Below, in pieces: positions 8,242-20,652 of a DNA stretch of 64,000 nucleotides. The notes under the pieces are model-generated. The model searched no databases. It saw nothing but the letters and a program-made list of their open reading frames with translations, and was not told the DNA's origin. Origin of the DNA: Bin18 sp965200355 (GTDB lineage Bacteria > Desulfobacterota > Binatia > Bin18); NCBI GenBank assembly GCA_965200355.1, contig OZ241351.1, positions 2,108,001 to 2,172,000 on the forward strand, in the 5' to 3' direction. Position numbers and translations under genes: made by a program. The stretch's first letter is position 1, and each line of letters begins with the position of its first letter.

Positions 8242-8246
8242 GACGT

Positions 8247-8783
8247 ATGCCACAGGTGGCGCAGCGTATCGTGCTGGACTCGACGGCAATCGCCCGGGCC
8301 CTGACCCGGATTGCACACGAGGTTATTGAGCGGAACCAGGGGGGCGACCAACTCGCGCTGGTCGGTATCCACACCCGTGGCGTGGACCTGTCGGTCCGCC
8401 TGGCAGACAAGATCGGCGCGATTGAAGGGGTCCGTCCGCAGTGCGGGGCTATTGATATTACCCTCTACCGAGACGATGTGGGGCGGACCCGGACCCAGCC
8501 CGAGGTGCATGGCACCTCTATTCCCTTTGCGGTCGATGGCCTGCACATCGTGCTGGTGGACGACGTGCTGTACACCGGGCGGACCGTCCGCGCGGCCATG
8601 GACGCGCTGGTTGACTTTGGCCGACCCACAAGCATCCAACTCGCCGTCCTGGTTGATCGCGGCCACCGTGAGCTGCCGATTCGGCCCGACTATGTGGGGA
8701 AGAACATTCCCACGTCATACGAAGAGCGGGTGTCGGTCTGTCTGCTGGAACAGGATGGACAGGATCGGGTCGTGATCGAATAG
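8247..8783 (+). CDS. pyrR: Bifunctional pyr operon regulator/uracil phosphoribosyltransferase
   Basis: Homologue of PyrR, an RNA-binding attenuation protein with weak UPRTase activity. 178 residues, normal length. The PRPP-binding loop VLVDDVLYTGRTVRAAMDAL lies at about residues 96-115; the N-terminal RIALTRIAHEVIERN helix and GIHTRGVDL are typical. It is the first gene of pyrR-pyrB-pyrC-carA-carB and lies immediately behind a leader carrying its own predicted binding site, which supports the regulatory role. ATG 8247 lies 5 bases from the terminator T run. Confidence 0.95.
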   Translation: MPQVAQRIVLDSTAIARALTRIAHEVIERNQGGDQLALVGIHTRGVDLSVRLADKIGAIEGVRPQCGAIDITLYRDDVGRTRTQPEVHGTSIPFAVDGLHIVLVDDVLYTGRTVRAAMDALVDFGRPTSIQLAVLVDRGHRELPIRPDYVGKNIPTSYEERVSVCLLEQDGQDRVVIE

Positions 8784-8792
8784 GAGGCCGCC

Positions 8793-9836
8793 GTGACGTT
8801 CAGCCAGCGCCATTTCCTCGGTATCGAAGGCTTGTCTCGGGACGAATTAGTCTTTGTGCTGAACACGGCCGCATCTTTCCGAGAGATATCTGAGCGGGAA
8901 GTGAAAAAAGTGCCGACGCTACGGGGAAAAACTATTATCAACCTGTTCTACGAATCCAGCACCCGCACGCGCTCCTCCTTTGAGATTGCGGCCAAACGTT
9001 TGTCCGCGGATGCGATCAACATCTCCGCCGCCACGAGCAGTGTCAACAAAGGCGAAACCCTGATCGATACGGCGCGCAACCTGTGCGCCATGCGTCCGGC
9101 CGCCCTGGTGCTGCGCCATCCGGCGTCCGGCACGCCGCATCTGCTGGCCGGCTTGAATCTGTGTCCGGTGATCAACGCTGGGGACGGCACCCACGAGCAT
9201 CCGACCCAAGCCCTCCTGGACGTCATGACCATCCGGGACCATCTCGGCGACGTGGCGGGAAAGACCATTGCGATTGTCGGTGACATCCTCCATAGCCGGG
9301 TGGCGCGGTCTAATATCCTGGCCCTGACAACCCTGGGGGCTCAGGTCCGGCTGATCGGCCCGCCCACCCTGCTGCCGCTGGAATTCAGTCGATGGGGGGT
9401 TGAGCGCCATACGGATTTGCCGACCGGCCTGGCCGGGGTTGACGCGATTATGATGCTGCGCTTGCAGCGGGAGCGACAAACCCGGAATTTCTTTCCCAGC
9501 CTGGACGAATACGCGCGCCGCTTCTGCTTGACCGTTGCGGCGCTCAAGGCAGCAAAACCGAACGTCATCATCCTCCACCCCGGTCCGATGAACCGTGGGG
9601 TGGAGATTGACTCGCGAGTGGCGGATGGTCCGTATGCGGTGATGCTCGAACAAGTGACAAACGGCGTTGCGGTCCGCATGGCCGTCCTCTACCTGATCAT
9701 CACACAGGAGCGGCTGGCGGCTCAGGGTCAGGCGGTGCCCAATGGGCGGGCAGTCGGTCAGGAGGGGGCTGAGATGCGGGCCCAACCCAGGGCGTGGGAG
9801 GCGCAGCCGGTATCCAAACCGGCGGTGGGGTCATAA
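8793..9836 (+). CDS. pyrB: Aspartate carbamoyltransferase catalytic subunit
   Basis: Second step of pyrimidine synthesis: carbamoyl phosphate plus L-aspartate to carbamoyl aspartate. GTG start at 8793 with AGGAGG 7 bases upstream. Seen: carbamoyl-phosphate loop ESSTRTRSSFE near residues 53-63, HPTQALLDV, and HPGPMNRGVEI near the C-terminal third. 347 residues is longer than the usual ~310; about 35 extra C-terminal residues after the LIITQERL helix are Gln/Ala/Pro-rich and look disordered. No pyrI regulatory subunit is nearby, consistent with class B/C enzymes associated with a following pyrC. Confidence 0.95.
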   Translation: MTFSQRHFLGIEGLSRDELVFVLNTAASFREISEREVKKVPTLRGKTIINLFYESSTRTRSSFEIAAKRLSADAINISAATSSVNKGETLIDTARNLCAMRPAALVLRHPASGTPHLLAGLNLCPVINAGDGTHEHPTQALLDVMTIRDHLGDVAGKTIAIVGDILHSRVARSNILALTTLGAQVRLIGPPTLLPLEFSRWGVERHTDLPTGLAGVDAIMMLRLQRERQTRNFFPSLDEYARRFCLTVAALKAAKPNVIILHPGPMNRGVEIDSRVADGPYAVMLEQVTNGVAVRMAVLYLIITQERLAAQGQAVPNGRAVGQEGAEMRAQPRAWEAQPVSKPAVGS

Positions 9837-9839
9837 ACC

Positions 9840-11141
9840 ATGCGTGAAGTTATCCACAACGGAACAGTTATTGATCCGGCCAATGGGCTGGAGGCGCAGC
9901 GTGATCTCCTCATTGAAGAGGGCGTGATTCGTGCGTTGGGCCAGCCCGGTGGCTTTGCCTCGGTTGAGGCGCAGCGTATTGACGCCTCCGGCTGCGTGGT
10001 CGCTCCCGGACTGATTGATATGCACGTGCATCTGCGTGAGCCGGGGTATGAATACAAAGAGACGGTCTTGACCGGTACCCAGGCCGCGGTGGCTGGCGGA
10101 TTCACCGCGGTGGCCTGTATGGCCAATACCAATCCGGTCAACGATAACGGGGCAGTCACGCGCTTTATTGTGGAGCAGGCGCGGAGCGCCGGGCTGGCCC
10201 GGGTGCTCCCGATTGGGGCGCTTTCACAGGGCTTGCGCGGAGAAGCCTTAGCCGCCATTGGGGAGATGGTTGAGGCCGGCGCTGTCGCCATATCAGACGA
10301 TGGACACCCGGTTATGGATGCCAACCTGATGCGCCGCGCCCTGGAATACTGCTCCATGTTTGACGTGCCAATCAGTGTACACGAAGAAGACCGACACCTG
10401 TCGGCCGGGGGCAGTATGAATGAGGGGCCGACCTCGGTGCGACTGGGGATTCGCGGCGTGCCGAGTGTGGCCGAAGAGGTCATGGTCGCCCGTGATATTG
10501 CCCTGGCCCGTCTCACCCGCGGACGGGTGCATATCGCTCATATCAGTACCCGCCGCGCCGTGGACTTGGTCCGTCAGGCAAAAGCCGAGGGCCTGGCGGT
10601 CACGGCCGAGGTCGCCCCGCATCATTTTACGCTGACCGAAGAGGCGGTTGAGGGCTATAATACCAACGCGAAAATGAGCCCACCGCTCCGCCTGGCCGAG
10701 GATGTGGCGGCCATGCAGGCCGGCTTGCGAGACGGGACCATTGACGCCATTGCGACCGACCACGCTCCCCACCACCGAGACGAGAAAGAGGTCGAGTTCG
10801 ACCGGGCCGCTCACGGCGTCACCGGTTTGGAGACGGCCCTGCCGTTGACGCTGAAGCTCGTCCAGGCTGGCGTGTTGTCCCTGTCCGAAGCCATACGAAA
10901 ACTGACGGTCAACCCGGCGCGTATTTTAGGACTACCCTCTGGCACTCTTACCGTCGGTCGGCCGGCAGACGTGACGCTTTTTGAGACGCAGACGCGCTGG
11001 CGGCTGGACCCGCTCGCCTCCCGGTCGCGCAGTCAGAACATGCCGTTTGCCGGCTGGGAGCTGACCGGTAAGGTGCGGCTGACCATGGTCGATGGACGGG
11101 TCGTGTACGAGGACCGGCAACAGGAGGAGAACCCGGCGTGA
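9840..11141 (+). CDS. pyrC: Dihydroorotase (class I)
   Basis: Zinc amidohydrolase closing carbamoyl aspartate to dihydroorotate. 433 residues. Metal ligands DMHVHLREPG near residues 60-69, the substrate loop MANTNPVND near 98-106, SDDGHPV, histidines in VHEED and VAPHHFTLTEE, and the catalytic Asp in ATDHAPHH. All metal and catalytic positions expected of an active enzyme are present, so this is not the inactive PyrC-like subunit found in some operons. Starts 3 bases after pyrB; stop overlaps the carA GTG. Confidence 0.96.
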   Translation: MREVIHNGTVIDPANGLEAQRDLLIEEGVIRALGQPGGFASVEAQRIDASGCVVAPGLIDMHVHLREPGYEYKETVLTGTQAAVAGGFTAVACMANTNPVNDNGAVTRFIVEQARSAGLARVLPIGALSQGLRGEALAAIGEMVEAGAVAISDDGHPVMDANLMRRALEYCSMFDVPISVHEEDRHLSAGGSMNEGPTSVRLGIRGVPSVAEEVMVARDIALARLTRGRVHIAHISTRRAVDLVRQAKAEGLAVTAEVAPHHFTLTEEAVEGYNTNAKMSPPLRLAEDVAAMQAGLRDGTIDAIATDHAPHHRDEKEVEFDRAAHGVTGLETALPLTLKLVQAGVLSLSEAIRKLTVNPARILGLPSGTLTVGRPADVTLFETQTRWRLDPLASRSRSQNMPFAGWELTGKVRLTMVDGRVVYEDRQQEENPA

Positions 11142-12286
11142 GGACGACAGCACTCTTAGCCCTTGCTGATGGGACAGTTTTTGAGGGGCAGGCTTTTGGC
11201 GCTCAGGGAGAAGCGGTCGGCGAGGTCGTCTTTAATACCTCGCTGACCGGCTATCAGGAGATTCTGACCGACCCCTCCTATAAAGGTCAGATCGTCACCA
11301 TGACCTATCCCGAAATCGGCAATGTCGGGGTCAACACCGAAGATGTTGAATCCCGCCGGCCCTGGGTTGAAGGCTTTGTGGTCAAGGAGTACTGGGAGCG
11401 ACCCAGCAACTGGCGCGCCCAAAAGAGCCTGGCCGCCTATATGCGCGAGCATGATATTGTGGGGATTCAGGGCATTGACACTCGGGCGCTCGTCCGTCGC
11501 CTTCGGGATGGCGGCGTTCAACAGGGCGTGATCTCGACCGACGATCTCGATACCAAGCGTTTGGTGGAAAAGGCGCAAGCCGCCCCTGGCCTGATCGGAC
11601 GGGACCTGGTGCAAGCAGTCACCTGTCGCCAGCCGTATGACTGGTCCCAGGGCCACTGGGAGTTGGAAAACGGCTATCGCCAGCAAGGAGCCGGACACAA
11701 GGGGCAGGTCCCCGAGCCGCGCTTCGCTGTCGTGGCCTACGATTTTGGTGTGAAGTCCAACATCCTGCGCCACCTGGTTGAGGCCGGCTGTCGGGTCCGG
11801 GTCGTGCCGGCGCACACCCCTGCCGCCGAGGTCCTGGGCCTCAAGCCGGATGGCGTTTTCTTGTCGAACGGGCCGGGCGACCCGGACGCGGTCCCCTATG
11901 CCAAAGAGAATATCGCCGCCCTGGTCGGTAAAGTCCCCCTGTTTGGCATCTGCCTGGGACACCAGATTTTGGGCCTGGCCTTGGGTGGACAGACCTATAA
12001 GCTCAAATTCGGCCACCACGGGGGAAACCAGCCGGTGATGGACCTCGCCACCCAGAAGGTTGAGATTACGGCCCAGAACCACGGTTTCTGTGTGGACATC
12101 GACTCGCTGTCCGAGCGGGCGGACGTGACCCATCTCAACTTGAACGACCGAACAGTCGAGGGCCTGCGGCATACACAGGAGCCGCTCTTCTCGGTGCAAT
12201 ATCATCCCGAGTCCTCTCCGGGGCCGCACGATGCCGCCTATTTATTCCAGCGCTTCACCACGCTGATGGAGCAATGTCGAGGCTGA
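11138..12286 (+). CDS. carA: Carbamoyl-phosphate synthase small subunit
   Basis: Glutaminase subunit delivering ammonia to CarB. 382 residues. N-terminal CPSase domain (GEVVFNTSLTGYQEILTDPS), C-terminal class I amidotransferase with nucleophile in FGICLGHQ (Cys near 272) and the catalytic His/Glu in HPESSPGPHD near the end. GTG 11138 overlaps the pyrC stop (GTGA). Coupled upstream of carB, completing the first three steps of UMP synthesis in one operon; pyrD, pyrE and pyrF are not in the window. Confidence 0.97.
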   Translation: MRTTALLALADGTVFEGQAFGAQGEAVGEVVFNTSLTGYQEILTDPSYKGQIVTMTYPEIGNVGVNTEDVESRRPWVEGFVVKEYWERPSNWRAQKSLAAYMREHDIVGIQGIDTRALVRRLRDGGVQQGVISTDDLDTKRLVEKAQAAPGLIGRDLVQAVTCRQPYDWSQGHWELENGYRQQGAGHKGQVPEPRFAVVAYDFGVKSNILRHLVEAGCRVRVVPAHTPAAEVLGLKPDGVFLSNGPGDPDAVPYAKENIAALVGKVPLFGICLGHQILGLALGGQTYKLKFGHHGGNQPVMDLATQKVEITAQNHGFCVDIDSLSERADVTHLNLNDRTVEGLRHTQEPLFSVQYHPESSPGPHDAAYLFQRFTTLMEQCRG

Positions 12287-12300
12287 CTCCCAGACACACC

Positions 12301-15552
<3,252 letters not shown>

Positions 15553-15559
15553 GAGGGGT

Positions 15560-17746
15560 ATGGCTGGCGGACAGGAGACAGGAGACCGGAGACCAGGGCG
15601 AGGAGCGAGGAGCGAGGAGCGAGGGGGGGCTGCTCCGGCGCGGTCTTTTCGTCCGTCTCAGCCGCCACTCAAAAAGCCGGTGCAATATGTCAAAGGCGTG
15701 GGTCCGCGGCGGGCCGAGCAGTTGGCGCGGCTGGGCATAGAGACGGTCGAAGACCTGCTCTACCATATTCCGTTCCGCTATCAGGACCGGCGCGAAATCA
15801 AAAAAATTGGTGAGCTTCAGACGGGGGACGAGACGGCGATAAGCGGACAAATCGCCCGTATGGGCCGGCGCTTTCTGGCCCGCCGCCGACGGTGGGTGCT
15901 GGAAGCCGTTGTCCGGGACGAAACCGGCTTCCTCTTCCTGTTGTGGTATCATCAGCACCGCTATTTTCAGCAGCGCTATCAGCTTGGCCAGCGCGTGCTG
16001 CTCTACGGCAAGGTTGAGAAGGGCATGAAGGGCGGCAAGTGGATGGTCCACCCGGACATGGAGCCGCTGGAAGACGACGACGAGACCGCCCGCGTCTTGC
16101 CCATTTACCATAAGACCACCGAAATGACGGTCGCGACCATGCGTCGGGTTGTGCATGGTGCGGTTGACCTCTACGTCGATCAGGTCCCCAACGGTGTCCC
16201 GCCGGAAATCTGTGAGCGCTTGCAACTCATGCCGCTCAATCACGCCCTGCGACAGTTGCACTGCCCGCCGCTTGCGGCTGAGGTGGCGGCCCTCAATGCG
16301 GCCACCTCTCAGGCGCACCGGGCCGTGGTGTTCGACGAACTGTTTTACTTGCAGCTGGGCATGGCGCTGCGTCGGCGCAACACCGTCCGAGAAGAGGGGC
16401 TGTCCATTGTGCCGGGACCGCTCGTCCAACAGGGGTATGGCATCCTGCCGTTTCAACTGACCGCGGCTCAAGAGCGCGTGGTTGAGGCGATTTTTCAGGA
16501 TATGGCTGCGCCCCATCCCATGAACCGCCTGGTCCAGGGCGATGTTGGCTCGGGCAAGACGATTGTGGCCTTTTTTGCGGCCCTGGCCGCGCTTGATAGC
16601 GGCTATCAGGTGGCTTTTATGGCTCCGACGGAACTCTTAGCCGAACAGCACTACCGGACGCTGCTGCCGCTGGCCGAACAACTCGGCCTGTCCATCACCC
16701 TGCTGACCGGAGAAATCCGCCCAAAACGCAAACAGGAGATCTACGGGCTCCTGGAACGGGGTGAGGTCGAGATTGCGGTGGGCACCCATGCCCTGATCCA
16801 GGCCAAGGTGCGCTTTCGGCATCTGGGCCTGGCCATTGTGGACGAGCAGCATCGCTTTGGGGTGATGCAGCGGGCTGCCTTGCGCAAACGTGGGGCGAAC
16901 CCGGATATTCTGCTCCTGACCGCCACCCCCATCCCGCGCACCCTGGCCCTGACCCTGTACGGTGACCTAGATGTCTCAGCTATTGATGAACGCCCGCCTG
17001 GGCGGAAGCCGGTCACAACCCAGGTATTCCACGAAGGCGAGCGCAGAAAAGCCTATCAACTCGTCAAAGAACAGCTTGAGCAGGGCTATCAGGCCTATGT
17101 CGTCTATCCGCTGGTTGAGGAATCGGAAAAGTCCGATTTGAAGGCCGCGACCTCTATGGCTCAGGAGTTGGCGCAGACCTTCTTTGCCGACTATTCGGTT
17201 GGGCTGGTGCACGGCCGGATGAAGGGCGACGAAAAAGAAGCCGCCATGCAGCGGTTTAAGACCGGCACGCATCACTTGCTCGTTTCGACCACCGTGATTG
17301 AGGTCGGTATTGACGTGCCGAACGCCACCGTCATGGTAATTGAACATGCCGAGCGCTTCGGCCTGGCCCAGCTGCACCAGTTACGCGGCCGAGTCGGGCG
17401 TGGACAGGCGGCCTCAGCGTGTCTGCTGCTGGCCCAATACGCGCCGGGCGACGAGTCCCAGCGGCGGCTTCAGGTCATGACGGAAACCGACGACGGCTTA
17501 AAAATTGCCGAAGCCGACCTGGCGTTTCGGGGGCCGGGCGAGTTTCTGGGTACGCGCCAGTCCGGTCTGCCCGACTTTCGGGTGGCCAATATCGTGCGTG
17601 ACAGCAAACTCCTGGAAACCGCGCGCGACGAGGCCCTGGCCTGGCTGGAGCGCGACCCCAAGCTGACGGCGCCCGCATCCCGCCGCCTGCGCGCCATTCT
17701 TGAAGACCGCTGGGCCGGTCGGCTGGAGCTGGCTCGGGTGGGCTGA
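15560..17746 (+). CDS. recG: ATP-dependent DNA helicase RecG
   Basis: Branch-migrating helicase that remodels stalled forks. From ATG 15560 the protein is 728 residues. The first ~40 residues are low-complexity (Gly/Arg/Glu-rich), encoded by heptanucleotide repeats; the conserved region starts at PVQYVKGVGPRRAEQLARLG. Then wedge/OB fold, Walker A GDVGSGKT near 327, DEQH box near 428, TATPIPRTLAL, and LHQLRGRVGRG. Starts 7 bases after carB. The SD is poorly spaced, so a GTG near 15679 is an alternative start that would drop the repeat-encoded tail. Confidence 0.94.
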   Translation: MAGGQETGDRRPGRGARSEERGGAAPARSFRPSQPPLKKPVQYVKGVGPRRAEQLARLGIETVEDLLYHIPFRYQDRREIKKIGELQTGDETAISGQIARMGRRFLARRRRWVLEAVVRDETGFLFLLWYHQHRYFQQRYQLGQRVLLYGKVEKGMKGGKWMVHPDMEPLEDDDETARVLPIYHKTTEMTVATMRRVVHGAVDLYVDQVPNGVPPEICERLQLMPLNHALRQLHCPPLAAEVAALNAATSQAHRAVVFDELFYLQLGMALRRRNTVREEGLSIVPGPLVQQGYGILPFQLTAAQERVVEAIFQDMAAPHPMNRLVQGDVGSGKTIVAFFAALAALDSGYQVAFMAPTELLAEQHYRTLLPLAEQLGLSITLLTGEIRPKRKQEIYGLLERGEVEIAVGTHALIQAKVRFRHLGLAIVDEQHRFGVMQRAALRKRGANPDILLLTATPIPRTLALTLYGDLDVSAIDERPPGRKPVTTQVFHEGERRKAYQLVKEQLEQGYQAYVVYPLVEESEKSDLKAATSMAQELAQTFFADYSVGLVHGRMKGDEKEAAMQRFKTGTHHLLVSTTVIEVGIDVPNATVMVIEHAERFGLAQLHQLRGRVGRGQAASACLLLAQYAPGDESQRRLQVMTETDDGLKIAEADLAFRGPGEFLGTRQSGLPDFRVANIVRDSKLLETARDEALAWLERDPKLTAPASRRLRAILEDRWAGRLELARVG
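15574..15624 (+). repeat. Heptanucleotide repeats at the recG 5' end
   Basis: Three GGAGAC(A/C) heptamers (15574-15594), a 5-base spacer, then three GAGGAGC heptamers (15600-15620) and a partial unit. Because the period is 7, the repeats are read in changing frames and encode the low-complexity N-terminus of RecG. Confidence 0.75.
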
Positions 17747-17846
17747 GGCTCAAAGGCGGGCTGCAATCAGGCAGCACGCAGCAACGTCACCGCTCTTCAC
17801 GTCGGGCGTGGGACAGTATCGCCCATCAAGGCCGGCCGTCCCCAGC

Positions 17847-18152
17847 TCAGTCTTTTGGAGCAGTGCGGGCGATGAGCGCTCGCAAGGCTTCCCCCTGCTG
17901 TTTCAAGGCTTCCCCCTGCTGTGCTAAGGCTTCTCCCTGCTGTTTCAGAGCCAGCATGGTTTCCTGGTGTTGGGCGTCGCGGTGGTCAGCGCTACGGCGC
18001 ATGAAGTGTATCCCATAGTAGAGGAGGCCGGCCTGTACCAAGCCAACGAATAAGGCGACCCCGGCTTGAGCGTAGGCGGCCCATAATCCAGAACGGCTGA
18101 TTTCCAGGGCGGCGCGGCTGATTTCCAGGGCAGCGGTTTCATAGTCGGTCAT
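17847..18152 (-). CDS. Small repeat-rich membrane protein, unknown function
   Basis: 101 residues from ATG 18152, preceded by AAAGGG. Layout: an acidic N-terminus with a duplicated 7-residue unit (ALEISRA, ALEISRS), one hydrophobic segment about residues 24-48, then a cytoplasmic-type charged stretch and three 7-residue units of the form LxQQGEA ending in a short helix. The duplications are visible in DNA as 21-base repeats, which suggests slippage. The tail should form a coiled coil. It diverges from the restriction-modification gene with 88 bases between them. Function unknown; it may be part of the accessory island or simply next to it. Confidence 0.6.
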   Translation of the reverse strand: MTDYETAALEISRAALEISRSGLWAAYAQAGVALFVGLVQAGLLYYGIHFMRRSADHRDAQHQETMLALKQQGEALAQQGEALKQQGEALRALIARTAPKD

Positions 18153-20503
18153 ACATGGCCCTTTCTTCGATTCTCGGAGTATTTCGATATAATCCAGCGG
18201 GGCAAAAGACAAGCGGCAACCAAACAAGGACGACTAGCGCGTGACTATCAACGACCTCGTACACGGGAGTTTATTTGCCCGTGATTTCCTGACGGCATCC
18301 ATCTCGCACTTCCCCGACTGGCCGGCGGTTGACGGCGCGGCCCTGGATGAATGGGAACGGACGCTGCGGAGTCTCTTCGACCGTTTTCCGACCGAGCAGA
18401 CTCCCAACGAGAGCCAGACTGAGGACGACCTCATCTGGCCGGTCCTCAAAGCCTTGGGCTGGACGGCCAGCCTGCGTCAGCAGAATCTCTCGGCGCGCGG
18501 GCGGGACGATGTGCCCGACGGGGTGCTTTTTGCCGACGACGCGACGAAGGACCGCGCCAACCGATGCAGCCACGAATGGCAGCGCTATGAATATGGTCTT
18601 GCCATTGTCGAGTCCAAGCGTTGGCAACGCCCGCTTGACCGGCGCTCCGACTGGCGGGGCGAGGAGACCGCGCCGTCGACGCAGATGTTGCGCTATCTGC
18701 GCCGGGTGGACGACCTGACGAGTGGCGTGTTGCGCTGGGGGGTGCTGACCAACGGAGCCAAGTGGCGGCTGTACTATGCCGGCGCGCGGTCTGTATCGGA
18801 ACAATTCTTTGAGGTGGACGTGGCACGGGCTCTGAATCTGCCCGACCATAATGACGGCCTGTTCGCCGTGTCCGAGGTCGAGCGCCGGCACTGTCTCAGG
18901 CTATTCGTCCTCTTTTTTCGTCGGGCGGCTTTTCTGCCCAGCCCGGACACCTCAGACCCGCGCAGCCTGCACGGGCGCGTGCTTGAAGAGGGCCGGTTCT
19001 ACGAAGAGCGGGTGGCCGCGAACCTGTCCGAACTGGTTTTTAAGCAGGTCTTTCCCAAGCTGGCGCGGGCCATTGCCGAAGCAGCCCCGGACGCGCCCTT
19101 GCCCGAGGTGCGCGAGGCGGCCTTGATGCTGCTCTACCGGCTGTTGTTTATCCTGTATGCCGAAGACCGCGACCTGCTGCCGGTGCGTGACCACCGCTAC
19201 GACGATTACGGCCTGCGCGACAAAGTCCGGGGCGATATCGGACGGCGGAAGAACCAGGGAGATACCTTCTCGACCCGCGCGGCCCGCTACTGGTCCAGCG
19301 TTGACGACCTCTGCCGGGCGATTGACCAAGGTGATGCCTCTATCGGCCTGCCGCCGTATAACGGCGGGTTGTTCGACCCACAGCGCACGCCGCTGCTGGC
19401 TACTGTGCGGCTGGGTGATGCGGTCATGGCCGAGGTGATAGACGCCCTGTCATTCGAGCAGACCACGGACGGTCGGCGCTATATCAACTACCGCGACCTG
19501 AGTGTGCAGCAACTCGGCTCCATCTACGAACGCTTGCTCGAATACGAAGTCGTGCGCGAGGGCGACGCCATCACGGTGCGGCCCAATGTGTTTGCCCGCA
19601 AGGGTTCCAGTTATTACACCCCGGACGCTCTGGTCGGCCTGATTATTCGGGAAACGGTTGAGCCGCTGGTGCAGGCCCGCCTGGATACGTTTACCAAAGC
19701 CGCGGCCACGCCCGCCCGGAGCCGGGGAGAGCAAGCACTCAAGCAGGTTGACCCCGCCGAGCAACTACTTGAACTGAAAATCTGCGACCCGGCTATGGGC
19801 TCCGGGCATTTTCTGGTCAGTCTGGTGGACTATCTGGCCGACAGCGTGATTGCGGCCCTGGCCGAGGCGCAGGCCACGGTTGCCGGCTATGTGTCCCCCT
19901 TGACCGAGCGGATTGCCGCCATTCGCGCCACTATCCTGCACAACGCGCAGGAGCGCGGCTGGGCCCTAGACGCAGCGCAGCTTGACGACCGTCACATCAT
20001 CCGCCGCATGGTACTCAAGCGTTGCGTGTACGGCGTGGACAAAAACCCGATGGCCGTAGAACTGGCCAAGGTGTCGCTCTGGCTGCATACGTTCACCGTG
20101 GGCGCGCCGCTGAGCTTTTTGGACCACCACTTGCGCTGTGGCAACAGTCTGTTTGGGTGCTGGGCGCGTCAGGGTATCGAGAAGATGAGTGCCGGTGGTC
20201 ATGGGCTGTTCATCCATGAGCCGGTGAACCGGGCCGCGGACGCAGCCAACGCCATGCAGTGCGTTGAGCATCTGACGGACGCCGAGATTGCCGAGGCCCA
20301 TCAGTCCGCTCAGACCTTTGCCCAAGTGGAGGCCATGACCGCGCCGCTCGATGCGTTTCTGTCGCTGCTGCACGCTTTTGACTGGCTGGACATCCGAGAC
20401 CCTGACGATACCGCGGCCTTGCACGCTTTTTTCGAGGGCCGCCTGGGCGACCCGCTTGCCATTGCCCAGAACGACTCGCCCGTTCTTGCCGACCGGAGCG
20501 TAC

Positions 20504-20603
20504 TTCGACTGCGCCCCTCCGGGGCTACGCTCAGCACGAACGGAGGGGAGTCCCCGCCGACAGACCCCGTTCACCCTGAGCGTAGCGCCAGCGAAGTCGA
20601 AGG
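20504..20603 (+). repeat. Palindromic repeat element inserted in frame in the RM gene
   Basis: Left arm 20504-20544 is the second copy of the 41-base unit at 7968-8008 (37/41 identical). The right arm 20567-20603 is an inverted, slightly diverged partner (CCGTTCACCCTGAGCGTAGC onward) ending GTCGAAGG, opposite TTCGAC at the left end. The element keeps the reading frame and adds about 33 Pro/Ser/Gly-rich residues between the methylase SAM and NPPW motifs. Confidence 0.75.
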
Positions 20604-20617
20604 GGCTCGCCCGCTCC

Positions 20618-20652
20618 CACTAGCCACTAACCACCAACCACTAGCCACTAAC
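20618..20652 (+). repeat. Five CACTARC-type heptamers in the RM gene
   Basis: Five consecutive heptamers: CACTAGC, CACTAAC, CACCAAC, CACTAGC, CACTAAC. The reverse complement of the same unit makes up the intergenic array at 48743-48788. It follows the palindromic element by 14 bases and encodes a Pro/Leu/Ala/Thr/Asn stretch with a duplicated PLATN motif. Confidence 0.8.

Noticed and set aside
9758..10516. Minus-strand open frame across pyrB/pyrC
   Set aside because: Overlaps two confidently assigned genes and has Ser/Arg-rich composition typical of antisense frames.
11156..12229. Long open frame on the minus strand across carA
   Set aside because: Typical GC-rich shadow of a conserved plus-strand gene; no recognisable domain and no SD.
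12274..12300. Earlier carB start at ATG 12274
   Set aside because: The canonical CarB N-terminus begins at ATG 12301; the added nine residues are not conserved in the family.
20618..20652. Possible CRISPR array
   Set aside because: Repeats are 7-base tandem units without spacers.
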